Shown here piece after piece: positions 49,914 through 59,723 of a stretch of 64,000 nt of DNA (within the stretch, counting starts at the first letter, position 1; each line of letters begins with the position of its first letter). The DNA lies in contig CM046332.1 in NCBI GenBank assembly GCA_025403435.1, forward strand, positions 12,251,480 to 12,315,479, given 5' to 3'. This DNA comes from Artocarpus heterophyllus (Eukaryota > Streptophyta > Magnoliopsida > Rosales > Moraceae). Under the pieces are notes generated by a model, which made no database searches, was not told the DNA's origin, and worked only from the letters and a program-made list of their open reading frames with translations. The translations under genes were made by a program, and so were the position numbers.

Positions 49914-52006
49914 TGATAACCCCAAGTATAAGGTTGTCTCAAGTAATATTTACTCGGTGAATCCGAGGTCGAACCCACAGGGAAGGATTTATTCAGTTTC
50001 AGTATATATATTATATTAAATTTTTCTTTTTATTTAAGCTAAAAAATTTGAGGATTAATATTTATTATTCACATAATGTATTTACAATATTTACACATTT
50101 TTACAACATTTTTCATCTTTAAATTTTGATAATTTGAAACTTTAATAACAAGAAATGCAAATAATAACTTAAGCAGAGTAACAACAATAATAACGACAAT
50201 TTAAAGAAGTAAAACAATAATAATAACAAGACTGAGGTTCAAATGTTCTGTTCTGACAATTATTTTCAATATATTTTAGTTTCTCTTTTTATTTATTAGT
50301 TGGTTTAAGTATACACTATGCCATCCTATGTTGACAATAAATCAAGATTTACCAAGCATTTACTGTGCCATTCTATGTCTATAATGTAGCAAAAACACAA
50401 CTTAATAAATAAGTAGCATTTCAACATAACTTAACTAAAATAACAACCAAGATAATAAGTTAAGTATTTACCGAGCCATTCTCAGTCTACGAGTAATCAA
50501 GGTCCTCCCAAGCATTATCCGTGCCAGTCTATGTCGTCGATAAATCAGAACTGTAATTTTGGCAGAGTTCTAGCTAAGAAAATATTGAAATTCTAGGTTT
50601 TCTAAGAGAATATTTTGGCATTACAACAGCTTAGAAAACTAAGAAAAACCAAAAATATTTAAGATAATTTTGCCAGAATTTCCCTCTCTCCCCCCAGCTA
50701 AAAAGAAATTTAGAAAGACATAATTAATAAAGTACTACTGATATTATTGAGCATAATTTTTACAACATAAACTAAAAAATATTTTACAAGAAACTAGACT
50801 GAAAACTAAAATAAAAACTAGACTATAACTATTACAACAACATTCTCATGCTACAAGGGGGGTGCCAAGACCCGAAGGATAGCTCGGTATTTATAGGCAT
50901 GAAAGGGCAACTATTCTTCAATCATTTCTACTATTCAAGCGTTAAAATTTTCGCCCTTCTTTTCTGCGCGCTGGCCTTTCTCAAAGTGTGAGAATCTCGC
51001 TGAGATCCTCTATGGCGCTACGGGTGGAAGTATTAAAACAGGTTGATTGTGGCCGTTGAAGAATCCAACGGATGCTAGATGAACACGAAAATGGACCCAG
51101 GTGGGGCCGCGTGGGACCGAGATTCGAGGCCGTCAGATTGGTCTTTGTCAGCTAATCGAATAGCTAGGAAGATGAATGCACGTGGAGTCGACTGCACGAG
51201 ATCCAATGTGGCTTGAGATGCTCCTCTGACGCGTCTGCAGCGTGTTGTTGGTGCATGTGTGCATGCGCCAATCAAAAAATGACATGTGGAGAGTACTGGG
51301 AGATTCTGCTGACGCACCGGATGACGCGATAACACGCGTCCCTCGGTTTGATGGCTGAGATCGTTCTGTCAGTTGATCCGATGGTCAGAAAAGTGCCACG
51401 TGTCCACCAAGATGAATTTTGAATTTTCTTTATCTTTTTGATGCATTTGATGTCTGATTTTGTCCTTTTTTGCATCGTTTTGCTCTGTTTTTTCTCCAGA
51501 TTTCAAATCTAAAATTCACAGACATACTAAAATTAATTATTTTACAAACATAATATTTACATTAACATTAAAAATATTTATTTTACATTAAAACACATAA
51601 AATTAAATAAAAACTTCTAAAATTTCTAGTCTCTTACGGTTTGGCATAGATATAATTTTTATGACTTGGAAATATTTTTAGAAATTACTAAAAATATAAT
51701 AAGACATATTTACAAACTTAAAACACACTATTAAATACACTAAAACTCAAATAAAATAACTGCATTACTTTTACGGTTTTAACTATTTACAAACTAAACA
51801 CACATTTAACACACCGAAATGACTCTAAAAATTACTAAAAATATTATTAAACATACTAAAAATACATTTTTTAAACATATTTACACACTAAGACATTAAA
51901 ACACTATTTATCACTAAATTGCTATAATTGAGGAGTTTTATGAGAAATATGAATGCAAAATGCTTGATTTTATCGTTAAGAAAAGTGTATTTTCTAAGTC
52001 TCATCA
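49914..52006 (-). repeat. 3' LTR of the Athila-like element
   Basis: It is about 2,093 bp and ends at TCTCATCA (52006). Its outer edge lacks about 27 bp present in the other LTR (TGATCTCACATC...). It contains a sense TATA box (TGCCTATAAATACC near 50889-50902) and a GC-richer segment at 50940-51400. Confidence 0.88.
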
Positions 52007-53267
52007 CACCTCCCAACCAGCTTATTGTTAGTCCCGAGCAATTAAAGTGATAAAACTTAAAACAGACAAAAGGTTTTTTTTTTTTTACTTGTGATTCCTC
52101 ACTGATTTTTCTCAGGGTTTATCTCATATTCATACCTCAAAGTAAAAATGTAAACATTAATTAAGTTATGATTCATTTCTAGAGTTTGTCAAAAATTTAA
52201 GATGAATTTTCCTCTATGTGTGTGTGAATTTTTGTTAATAATCAATGCATATTAACCAAATAAATTTATATTAATATATCTTAATTTATTTAAATAAATT
52301 CTTATAAATTTATTTTTTATCCCTCTCTTCACTAATGTAGAATAACACCTTGTTAAAGATCTTTAGGACTTTATTCGGCTTGTAATGTAAAGCTTGGGTT
52401 AAAGGTATGATGGAAGATATATTTGAGGCTTAGTTCACCCATAAGACACTTACAAAAATCCCAAACTTTTAAAATGTACAATCCAATTCCCAAAGTTTAC
52501 AATCCCTAACTTGAAATGAAATGTCCGTTGTCAACCACTTTTTATTTAACTTTCTTCTTTTTTTAATTTTTAAAATTTTTTTTACCCTTTTTTTTTCTTT
52601 TTTTTTGAAATACAAAATAACTGAAGAGTTAAAATAAATGTACATATTTTATAGAGGTAACATATATTCCTAACTCATCCTAACCTCATAAATCCGATTT
52701 CATTTGAAAGAACAAATGCCTTATGAGTGAAAGGTACAAGAAAAGGATTATGAATTTATTAAAAAGGCTAGGCTAAATATATGGGTAACAAAGGAAATAG
52801 AACATTAAGCACAACGGGGTAACTAGGGATATAAAATGTAAATAGGTTAGCTTCAAAGGCTCAAACGATCCAAAGATGGCCTAAATTATATCTATAACTT
52901 AGCGTTATCTAGGATTTAGCCTCAAGAGAGATTTAAACAAGTTATAAGATTTTGTAAAAATAAACCAAATTATACTAACATAAACAGTCTCTAAATTAAT
53001 ATAACAAATCATAGTGCAAGATTAAGTGTTCAAACTTTGGGAAAATTTCATCTTAAACATATGGCAAACTAAAGAAACTAACATAAACTTAAATAATTTT
53101 TAAAATTTACCTTAAGTCATGGAAATGCTATAATCTTGATATCGTCATTAGATAGGAGGCAAATCACCAGAATATTTTTAGATTTTTATTTGTATTTTTT
53201 TTATTTTTAGTTTTATTTATTTATTTATTTAATAAATGCAATGCAAACACACAGTTTTTACAATCAT
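52007..53267 (-). other. 3' non-coding part of the Athila-like element
   Basis: No ORF with family features is seen. One hairpin at 52685-52727 (arms CTCATAA / TTATGAG with an inner CATTTG / CAAATG stem) resembles the stem-loops that follow but lacks their core. The purine tract lies next to the LTR. Confidence 0.5.
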
Positions 53268-53319
53268 GTAGAAACACATTTCAAGAATGCTAGTCACTCT
53301 ATTACTCAGCTATTTCTAC
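53268..53319 (-). other. Stem-loop A of the GCTGAG/GAAACG family
   Basis: In sense direction the stem GTAGAAATA pairs with TGTTTCTAC (9 bp, one U-G pair) around the core GCTGAG...GAAATG. An inner stem GAGTG / CATTC is also possible. Confidence 0.6.
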
Positions 53320-53325
53320 CAAGGT

Positions 53326-53373
53326 GAAGATGCGTTTCAAGAATATTAAATACTCCTTACCTCAGCCATCTTC
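53326..53373 (-). other. Stem-loop B
   Basis: Sense stem GAAGATG / CATCTTC around the core GCTGAG...GAAACG, with an inner stem GAGTAT / ATATTC. It lies 6 bp from stem-loop A. Confidence 0.65.
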
Positions 53374-53449
53374 AAACTTGCATCCTACAAAAGAAAGATG
53401 CAGAGATGAGAATTTACAAACACAAAGGACTTCATTTGCGAACCATTAT

Positions 53450-53490
53450 CGAGACGCGTTTCAAGACAAAACTTTCACTCAGCCATCTCG
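53450..53490 (-). other. Stem-loop C
   Basis: Sense stem CGAGATG / CGTCTCG, with one U-G pair that would be a C-A mismatch on the plus strand, around the core GCTGAG...GAAACG. It is the first stem-loop after the LOG-like stop, 284 bp downstream. Confidence 0.65.
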
Positions 53491-53773
53491 ACCTATGAAC
53501 ACATGAATCTTAAAGTCTTACGTACAACACACTTTTTTTTTCAAGGATTTTTTTTCCGCTTAGTTTTTAAAACTAGTCCCAGATTTAATCACAAAAGAAA
53601 AAAAAATTGACACAACCTTCTCCCCCCAACCTAGATTGAACACTGTTCCAAAGTTTAGCAAGATTAAGTAAGAAGAGTAACAACATATACTGACAAGAGC
53701 AATTATTCAAAGACAAACGCATAAACAAAGACAAAAACAATAATGCTGTAAGTAAAACTAAAAGAGGTAGAGT

Positions 53774-54412
53774 TTAGAGAGAAAGATCCCAATCTCGTTT
53801 GCGTTTTCCGCAGAACTTTGATTTTGCAATGTCCGTTTCAGGATCGATGACGTGCATTTTTTTGAGCAATTCCTCTACAGTAGTGGCAAAGATAAAAATC
53901 TTTCTTCTTGACTCCTCAAGAAACTTTTGTTCCACAGCATGATCTAAAAAACTAAGCAAATTGTCAAAGTAACCATTTATATTTAGCAAACCAACAGGTT
54001 TAGAGTATAGTCCTACCAATTTCCAACTAGCAATGGCAAAAAGCTCTTCTAGAGTTCCTAAACCTACAGGTAAAGCAATGAAAGCATCAGAAGCAAACTC
54101 CATGTCTCTTATTCACTCAGGCATACCTGCAACTATTTTTTCAACACCAATGGTAGGACCACATAAATGACTTTGAGCGAGGACACCTGGAATAATACCT
54201 AAAGCTCCAGTACCTCCAGAACGTCTTCTAGTAGAGACAGTACCCATTAAACCTAGACTACCTCCTCCATAGACAAGGTTTATCTTTTTCTTAGCCAAGA
54301 CATAGCCTAAATGAAATGCAGTTCCTATGTAATCAATGCCTTTTCCTGATTTAGAACCACAAAACACACAGATATTGTTGAACTTTAAAGATGACTGGGA
54401 TGAGGAATCCAT
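53774..54412 (-). pseudogene. LOG-like ORF (cytokinin riboside 5'-monophosphate phosphoribohydrolase), intron-free, one stop
   Basis: LOG enzymes release active cytokinin bases from their nucleotides. The frame is 213 codons including the final stop, near the usual LOG length, and starts at the ATG at 54412. It has CVFCGS (15-20), the nucleotide-binding VYGGGSLGLMG (47-57), LGIIPGVL, then DAFIALPVGLGTLEE (109-123), matching the family motif PGGxGTxxE with the first Gly replaced by Val, and PVGLLNINGYFDNLLSFLD. A TGA at codon 100 falls where the family has the catalytic Arg of its MHxRK motif, so this copy is probably dead unless read through. Plant LOG genes have several introns and this copy has none, so it was most likely captured from an mRNA. 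It has its own TATA box upstream and stem-loops downstream, and its C-terminus is very basic. Confidence 0.82.
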
Positions 54413-54504
54413 GATAATTACTAAGACTAAGACTCTTTTTTTTTTTTTTTTTAGACTGACTCTATCTTACAAATTTGCTCTGAGAAAAACTTAAGAACTA
54501 AAAG

Positions 54505-54517
54505 GATTTTATAGACA
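54505..54517 (-). promoter_or_regulatory. TATA box upstream of the LOG-like ORF
   Basis: The sense strand reads TGTCTATAAAATC, about 95 bp before the ATG. The same 13 bases lie before the cysteine-rich ORF, and 12 of them before gag. Confidence 0.55.
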
Positions 54518-54901
54518 CCTAAAGAGAACATTGGGTAAAATTAAATAGAGACAGTTGTGATGACAAACAAGGACAGATAAATGTGACACACCTGTAGAAT
54601 TTTTTTGACAACCTGTACCCGACAACACTATTTACCTTTTGACAAACTAGACTTTACTGTACAACTTTTGACAAATGGGACTAAATTTTAAAATTCGAAG
54701 CAAAGCTTATCTTACACGACACACAAGATACCTACCGAAGAAAATTATGCATATGACAAAAGAAGAAAAGTCAAGATATTATTATTATAAGATAAACGTT
54801 ACAATCACAATTATTAAACAACAACTGTATAAATCACACAAAAATAAAAATCTTTTTGTTGATGAAATTTTATTCGAGAATGAGTTGAAGAAAACTTTTA
54901 T

Positions 54902-54949
54902 TCATCAAAACGCGTTTCCAAAAATTCCATTACTCAGCCGTTTTGATGA
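54902..54949 (-). other. Stem-loop D
   Basis: Sense stem TCATCAAAACG / CGTTTTGATGA (11 perfect pairs) around the core GCTGAG...GAAACG. It lies about 150 bp after the cysteine-rich ORF and before the LOG TATA box. Confidence 0.7.
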
Positions 54950-55100
54950 TTTTTCATTAAAACCATGATCATATCTCGAATAAATTTTCAAAAAAAAAAA
55001 TTTCATTTTTTTTATGATGATTTTTTTTTTTAGACAAACATACAAAGAAACAAAGAAAAATACTTTATAGACCTTGTTCTGAAGTAGAAGGATCTTGAGT

Positions 55101-55619
55101 CTATTTTTCATCTAACATTCTCACAAACTGAACAGTTGGGTCTTTTAGCGTTAGATTCCCAATACGTTCTTTTTCTACATGAAATTGAGGCCATAGTTGT
55201 TTCATAGCCCCCCAAATGCATCCACTTGGATGGGACTCAAGAGAAACTCATTGATCTTCAAAGTTTTCATTCCTAAGACCATTTTTATAGAACTGAATTT
55301 TATTTTCCCTATTTCTAGATAGGAAACCAGATGAGGGACATTTTCCAGAACAAGTTTGATGAGAACATTTATGACATTTTGACTCCATACGACGAGCTCT
55401 TCTTTTTCTAGCACACAGACTTGTACCCATACTAGGCAAACCTACATTATTTACATCACTTGAACGAACAAGACCTTCTATGTACATCTTAATATCAATA
55501 GGAAGCTTAAAACGTGAAAGTACCCAAAGACGAGTGACCCTAGTTTTGTACTTCTTTTTTATTTCTCTTTGAGAAAGTGAAGGGAAATATTTCTTTAAGT
55601 GCTCATATTTCAGATCCAT
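55101..55619 (-). pseudogene. Basic cysteine-rich ORF resembling a plant RNA-virus nucleic-acid-binding protein
   Basis: The frame has 173 codons from the ATG at 55619 to TAG at 55101, with one TGA at codon 124. The first part is Lys/Arg-rich. LPIDI (39-43) is followed by a basic patch RKRRARR (71-77) and a cluster Cys82, Cys85, His87, Cys90, Cys94. A short hydrophobic/LPxDI segment, then an Arg-rich patch, then a Cys cluster is the layout of the small nucleic-acid-binding proteins of carlaviruses and relatives; some of those dampen RNA silencing in plants. The match is by layout only and may be convergent. A pyrimidine-rich leader of about 240 bp and a TATA box lie upstream, and stem-loop D lies downstream, so it looks like a separate transcription unit and not a pol remnant. 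It is not an RT, integrase or env-like protein that I recognise. Confidence 0.45.
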
Positions 55620-55881
55620 GATTGAGGAATTGAGATTCTTGAAAGTGAATTGAAAGCTTTAAGAGAGAGTTTGAGAGAGAATTGTGAAGATTTTTGTGGA
55701 AGCAGAAGAAAAGGAGATTAAAGATTTTCTGGAAAAAGTGTTTGAAAGATTGAAGAACTTTGAAAGAGTTTTGAAGAATTTCTTAGAATTTTAGCGAGAA
55801 GACAGAGAAAATTTGAGAGAGAGAACAAGAAATTTAGAAAGAGAAAGAACAAATATTTTTGAGCTTAGATGCACATTAACA

Positions 55882-55894
55882 GATTTTATAGACA
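55882..55894 (-). promoter_or_regulatory. TATA box upstream of the cysteine-rich ORF
   Basis: The sense strand reads TGTCTATAAAATC, identical over 13 bases to the one before the LOG-like ORF. It is followed by a TC-rich leader typical of plant 5' UTRs. Confidence 0.6.
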
Positions 55895-56084
55895 ATGGGT
55901 GGATCTCTATTTAGACACAGGAAAGACTGTACAGACGCATGCGGGAATAATGGGCTGAACTAAAATGGGCTAAAGAAAGGTAACCTAACAAATTACTCAG
56001 AAATGAAAATATTTTTGTGTTTTTGAGTTTTTCAATTTTTTTTTTACAAAGATCTAAAATTCAAAAAAATTCATTGAAAATTAT

Positions 56085-56176
56085 TTCATTAAAATGCGTT
56101 TCTAGAGGTCGTTGATACAAAAATACCAACTAATCGTGCTGATTATAACCTCCATAATTTCTGCCATTTTAATGAA
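56085..56176 (-). other. Stem-loop E
   Basis: Sense stem TTCATTAAAATG / CATTTTAATGAA (12 perfect pairs) around a looser core GCAGAA...GAAACG, with an inner stem GAGGT / ACCTC and a larger loop than the others. It lies 90 bp after the end of the Gag-protease ORF. Confidence 0.65.
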
Positions 56177-56265
56177 TTTTTGAAATTATTTTTTTGATTT
56201 TTAGGAAAAACAAAGAAAATAAAGATACAACAAACAAATACAAAAACATAAATACGATACAAACA

Positions 56266-58999
56266 TTAATCTATAACTATGATTTCAGTTTCTGGTTCGG
56301 AGTCAGAATCGTCAATGTTGATGACTGTTGGAAGAGTTGCTCTAAACCTTCCTAAAAGATAGCACTCCCAAAAAGTTAAGTTGCCAGCAACTACAAAAAA
56401 TCTTTGCTGAAATTCTTCTTCATCCATGAGATCATACATGAGGTCATCCATAGTGTCACCCATCACCTTATCCTCAGGTTCTTCTTCAAAAACTTCATTT
56501 TCACATTCAGCTTCAAAACTTGAATTTTTTGCTTCAAGAGATTGGTCAGAAACATTCACAGGATGCTTATCAACTTTGGGTGGAACATTCGAATCAAAAG
56601 GATTAGCCAAATCTGCCAAAGGATTAACAAATGTTCCAGAAGTACTGCTGTCAACAAAGTTCACTTCACACTTTCCAGAAGGTGATTATGCCATGTTAAA
56701 AACGTTGAATTCTGAAGTCATATTCCCAAAAGACAATTTTAGTATTCCATTTCTACAATTTAATCAAAGCATTAGAAGTTGCAAGAAATGGACGACCTAA
56801 AATGGCAGGAATTTGAACATTTGAATTTGTGACAGGTTGTATATCCAAAACAATGAAATCTACTGGACAGTAAAATTTATCAATTTGGACTAACACATCC
56901 TCGACAACACCTCTTGGAATTTTTACAGATCGATCAGCTAGTTGAAGTGTGACAGAAGTTGGCTTTAGTTCACCTAAACCTAATTGCTGATAAATAGAAT
57001 AAGGTAAGAGGTTGACACTAGCACCAAGGTCTAACAAAGCATGTTCAATTTGAGTATTTCCAATGATGCAAGAAATTGTGGGACAACCAGGATCTTTGTA
57101 TTTCAATGATGAATCATGTTGAATGATGGAACTAACATTCTCAGCTAAAAATGCAGTTTTAGTCACATTATGCTTTCTTTTAATTGTACAACAATCTTTC
57201 AAAAATTTAGCATAAGATGGGACTTGTTTGATTGCATCTAAAAGTGGAATGTTAATTTTGACTTGTTTGAGCAGTTCAAAAATTTCAACATTTTTGTCAA
57301 ACTTCTCTTTTGAAAGCAAAGCTTGAGGAAATGGAATCTTTGGAACAAATTTCTCTCTTGAAACACTCTTTTCTTTTTTAGAATTTTCCTCATCACTATT
57401 AATTTTCTCACCACTTTTCAAAGTTGAATTAACTTTCTGATCTTTTAAAAGATTAGTCTTATCAACAGTTTTTCCACTTCGAAGAGTTGTAACAAAATTA
57501 ACAGTTTCTTATTGTGACTGTGAGCTAGATGAGGCAATTTCATTTGCAGATGGATAATATACAAGTTGAGCAGGAAATTTGCCTTTTTCTTGAATGCGAA
57601 GGGAAGAAGTGAGTTTAGAAATGGATTCTTTAATTTCATGAATGTCTTGAGAAGTGCAAGTGTTATGAACTTCCTGTTTTTGAATGAATGATTTGTGAGC
57701 TTGAATGAAAGTTTGCAAAGTGTCTTCAAGAGTTTTGACTCGAGATTGGAGATTTTCAGAAAAATTTTGTGGAGGCCTTTGAAAATTTTGAGAATTTGAT
57801 GGAAATGGTGGACGGCCTTGAGAGTTTTGTGGTGGAAGTGGTAGTGGTGGTTGATGTTGCTGTTGTCGTTGGTCATTTCTCCAACTAAAATTGGGATGGT
57901 TTTTCTATTGTGATTTGTATGTGTCAGAATGTGGGGATGAAAATGGCTTTCTAGGTGGGTCCAATTGATTTGTGTAATTCACCTGTTCATGGGACTCTTC
58001 CTTAAAAATTGGGCATTCATAAGTTGAGTGTCCTAGAGTTTGGCAAACACTACACAAAATTTCAATTTTGGGTTCTTGGACATTCCTTCGTTCTATGGCT
58101 TCAATCTTTTTAGCCAAACATGCAATTCTAACACTTAGATCATTTTCTTGACTAAGTTGATGGACACCTCTTTGAGCATTAGCAAGATTAGATCTAATTG
58201 AGCCTTTAGAATTACTATGTTGCCAGTATTGAGAATTATCAGCCAAATTATCAAGGAAATCTAACACTTCATCAGGTTCTTTATCAAGGAATTCTCCATT
58301 ATACATTGTTTCAACGAATTGACGGGTTTAAGGAGTTAAGCCTTCATAAAAAAAACTAATGTAACGTCATTTTTTAAAACCATGATGTGGGCAAGAATTC
58401 AACAAATCTTTAAATAGTTCCCAGCTTTGGAAATAAACTTCTTTTGCATTTTGGGAAAAATTTTGAATTTGTTTTTTCAAAGCATTAGTCTTATGTGTTG
58501 GAAAGAATTTTTTCAGAAACTCAGTTTGCATTTCTTGCCATGTACCTATTGACCTAGGTTTTAAAGAAGTAAGCCAAGTTTTAGCTTTGTCTTTTAAAGA
58601 AAAAGGAAAAAACTTAAGCCTAACAATTTCATTTGAAACTTCCTGGTCAATGAAGGTAGCACAAACATCTTCAAACTCTCTAAGGTGCATATATGGATTT
58701 TTAGATTCTAAGCCATGAAAATTGGGAAGCAAGTTGATCATCCTAGGTTTAAACCTAAAGTGATGAGCATTGAGAGGAAAAACCAAACATGATGGAGTGG
58801 ATTCACGGTGTGGTTTCAAATAATCTCTCATTGAGCGAACAACAAGATTGATGATTTGTTGATTAACAATATTTTCATCATGAACACTTTCATCATCAGC
58901 CATTTTTGGTGAATTTGAAGACACAACAGAGACGAAAAGTGGTTCTAAACTTTTCCTAACTAACCTACGACTATTAGACTCATGAAACCAAACTGGCAT
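56266..58999 (-). pseudogene. Gag-protease of the Athila-like element, ends after protease
   Basis: The frame starts at 58999; a second Met at 58903 (MADDESVHDEN) may be the real start, because the TATA motif is only 32 bp before 58999. The Gag domain includes NLLPNFHGLESKNPYMHLRE and FFPFSLKDKAKTWL. A zinc knuckle CSVCQTLGHSTYEC lies near 58055. The protease has LLDLGASVNLLPYS near 57020 and ILGRPFLATSNALI near 56770. In-frame stops are TGA at 58367-58369, TAA near 58329, TAG at 57905-57907 and one at 57509-57511. An extra A near 56760 shifts the frame by one. The shifted frame has a TAA at 56685-56687, then runs through an acidic tail of about 130 residues to a stop at 56266. Autonomous Athila elements continue into RT here; this one does not. 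Confidence 0.85.
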
Positions 59000-59023
59000 A
59001 CAAATTATTTAAATATTTACAAA

Positions 59024-59035
59024 ATTTTATAGACA
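59024..59035 (-). promoter_or_regulatory. TATA-like motif upstream of gag
   Basis: The sense strand reads TGTCTATAAAAT, the same 12 bases as before the two accessory ORFs. Transcription from here would start near the ATG at 58999 and favour the Met at 58903. Confidence 0.4.
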
Positions 59036-59699
59036 AATACTAAGCTTTTCTCTACTCAAGGAGGTAGAGTAGTGAATGAAAAGTATCTACCTTATTGATT
59101 TTATGAAGTTTGCGAATTATGTTTTTCAAGAATGTCCCCAGAAAAGATTGATGGTGCTAAGGCTCCTTAAGAACCAATCTTCCTGACAGAACAATGTTCT
59201 AGGAATGACTGGTGTTGGGAGAATCTCCAAAAGTGAACCTGTTATGAGAAAGAATTCTGAACCAGTACCAGTCCCCAAACAAAACTTTCTCAAAAAATAC
59301 TTTTCACAAAAACACAATTTATTTATTAAGTATTATGGAAAACCTAATCTAAAATTTTATGAAGTTTTATTTCTAAGGTAAAAACCTAAAACTAGCAAAA
59401 TAAATATTTTACAGAAGAAATGAGAGAAAATAATTTTTTTTTATGATTTTTGATTTTTTTATTATTTTTTTATATATATTTTTTAATTTTTTTGAATATT
59501 AAAATAGTGACGTGAATAGTAACTACTACAAATAGTAACTTACAGAAAATACATGCAGATTTTTACGTGAATAGTACTTAATACCTGCAAAACAGAAGAT
59601 ATTAACAAAAGAAAAAAAAGTTAGTAATATATAAAAGAAAAATAAAAAGAAAAAGAAAATATATTACACAATATTATATTGCACTGAAAACAATACCGT
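59036..59699 (-). other. Leader of the Athila-like element
   Basis: Non-coding DNA between primer-binding site and gag. It is AT-rich with no ORF of note; the part near 59400-59660 is simple A/T runs. Confidence 0.5.
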
Positions 59700-59717
59700 T
59701 CCCCGGCAACGGCACCA
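59700..59717 (-). promoter_or_regulatory. Primer-binding site, Athila type
   Basis: The sense strand reads TGGTGCCGTTGCCGGGGA. Athila elements have TGGCGCC at this place, so one C has become T. It lies 6 bp from the LTR end. Confidence 0.8.
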
Positions 59718-59723
59718 AAAACT

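Noticed and set aside
52685..52727. Sixth member of the stem-loop family
   Set aside because: It folds well, but the GCTGAG and GAAACG core is absent, so it was not grouped with the five.
53268..56176. Hammerhead ribozyme
   Set aside because: The stem-loops contain CTGA and GAAAC, which recall a hammerhead, but the invariant CUGANGA is not present (CUGAGUAA or CUGAGUGA instead), and the outer stem joins directly after GAAACG, leaving no proper third stem and cleavage site.
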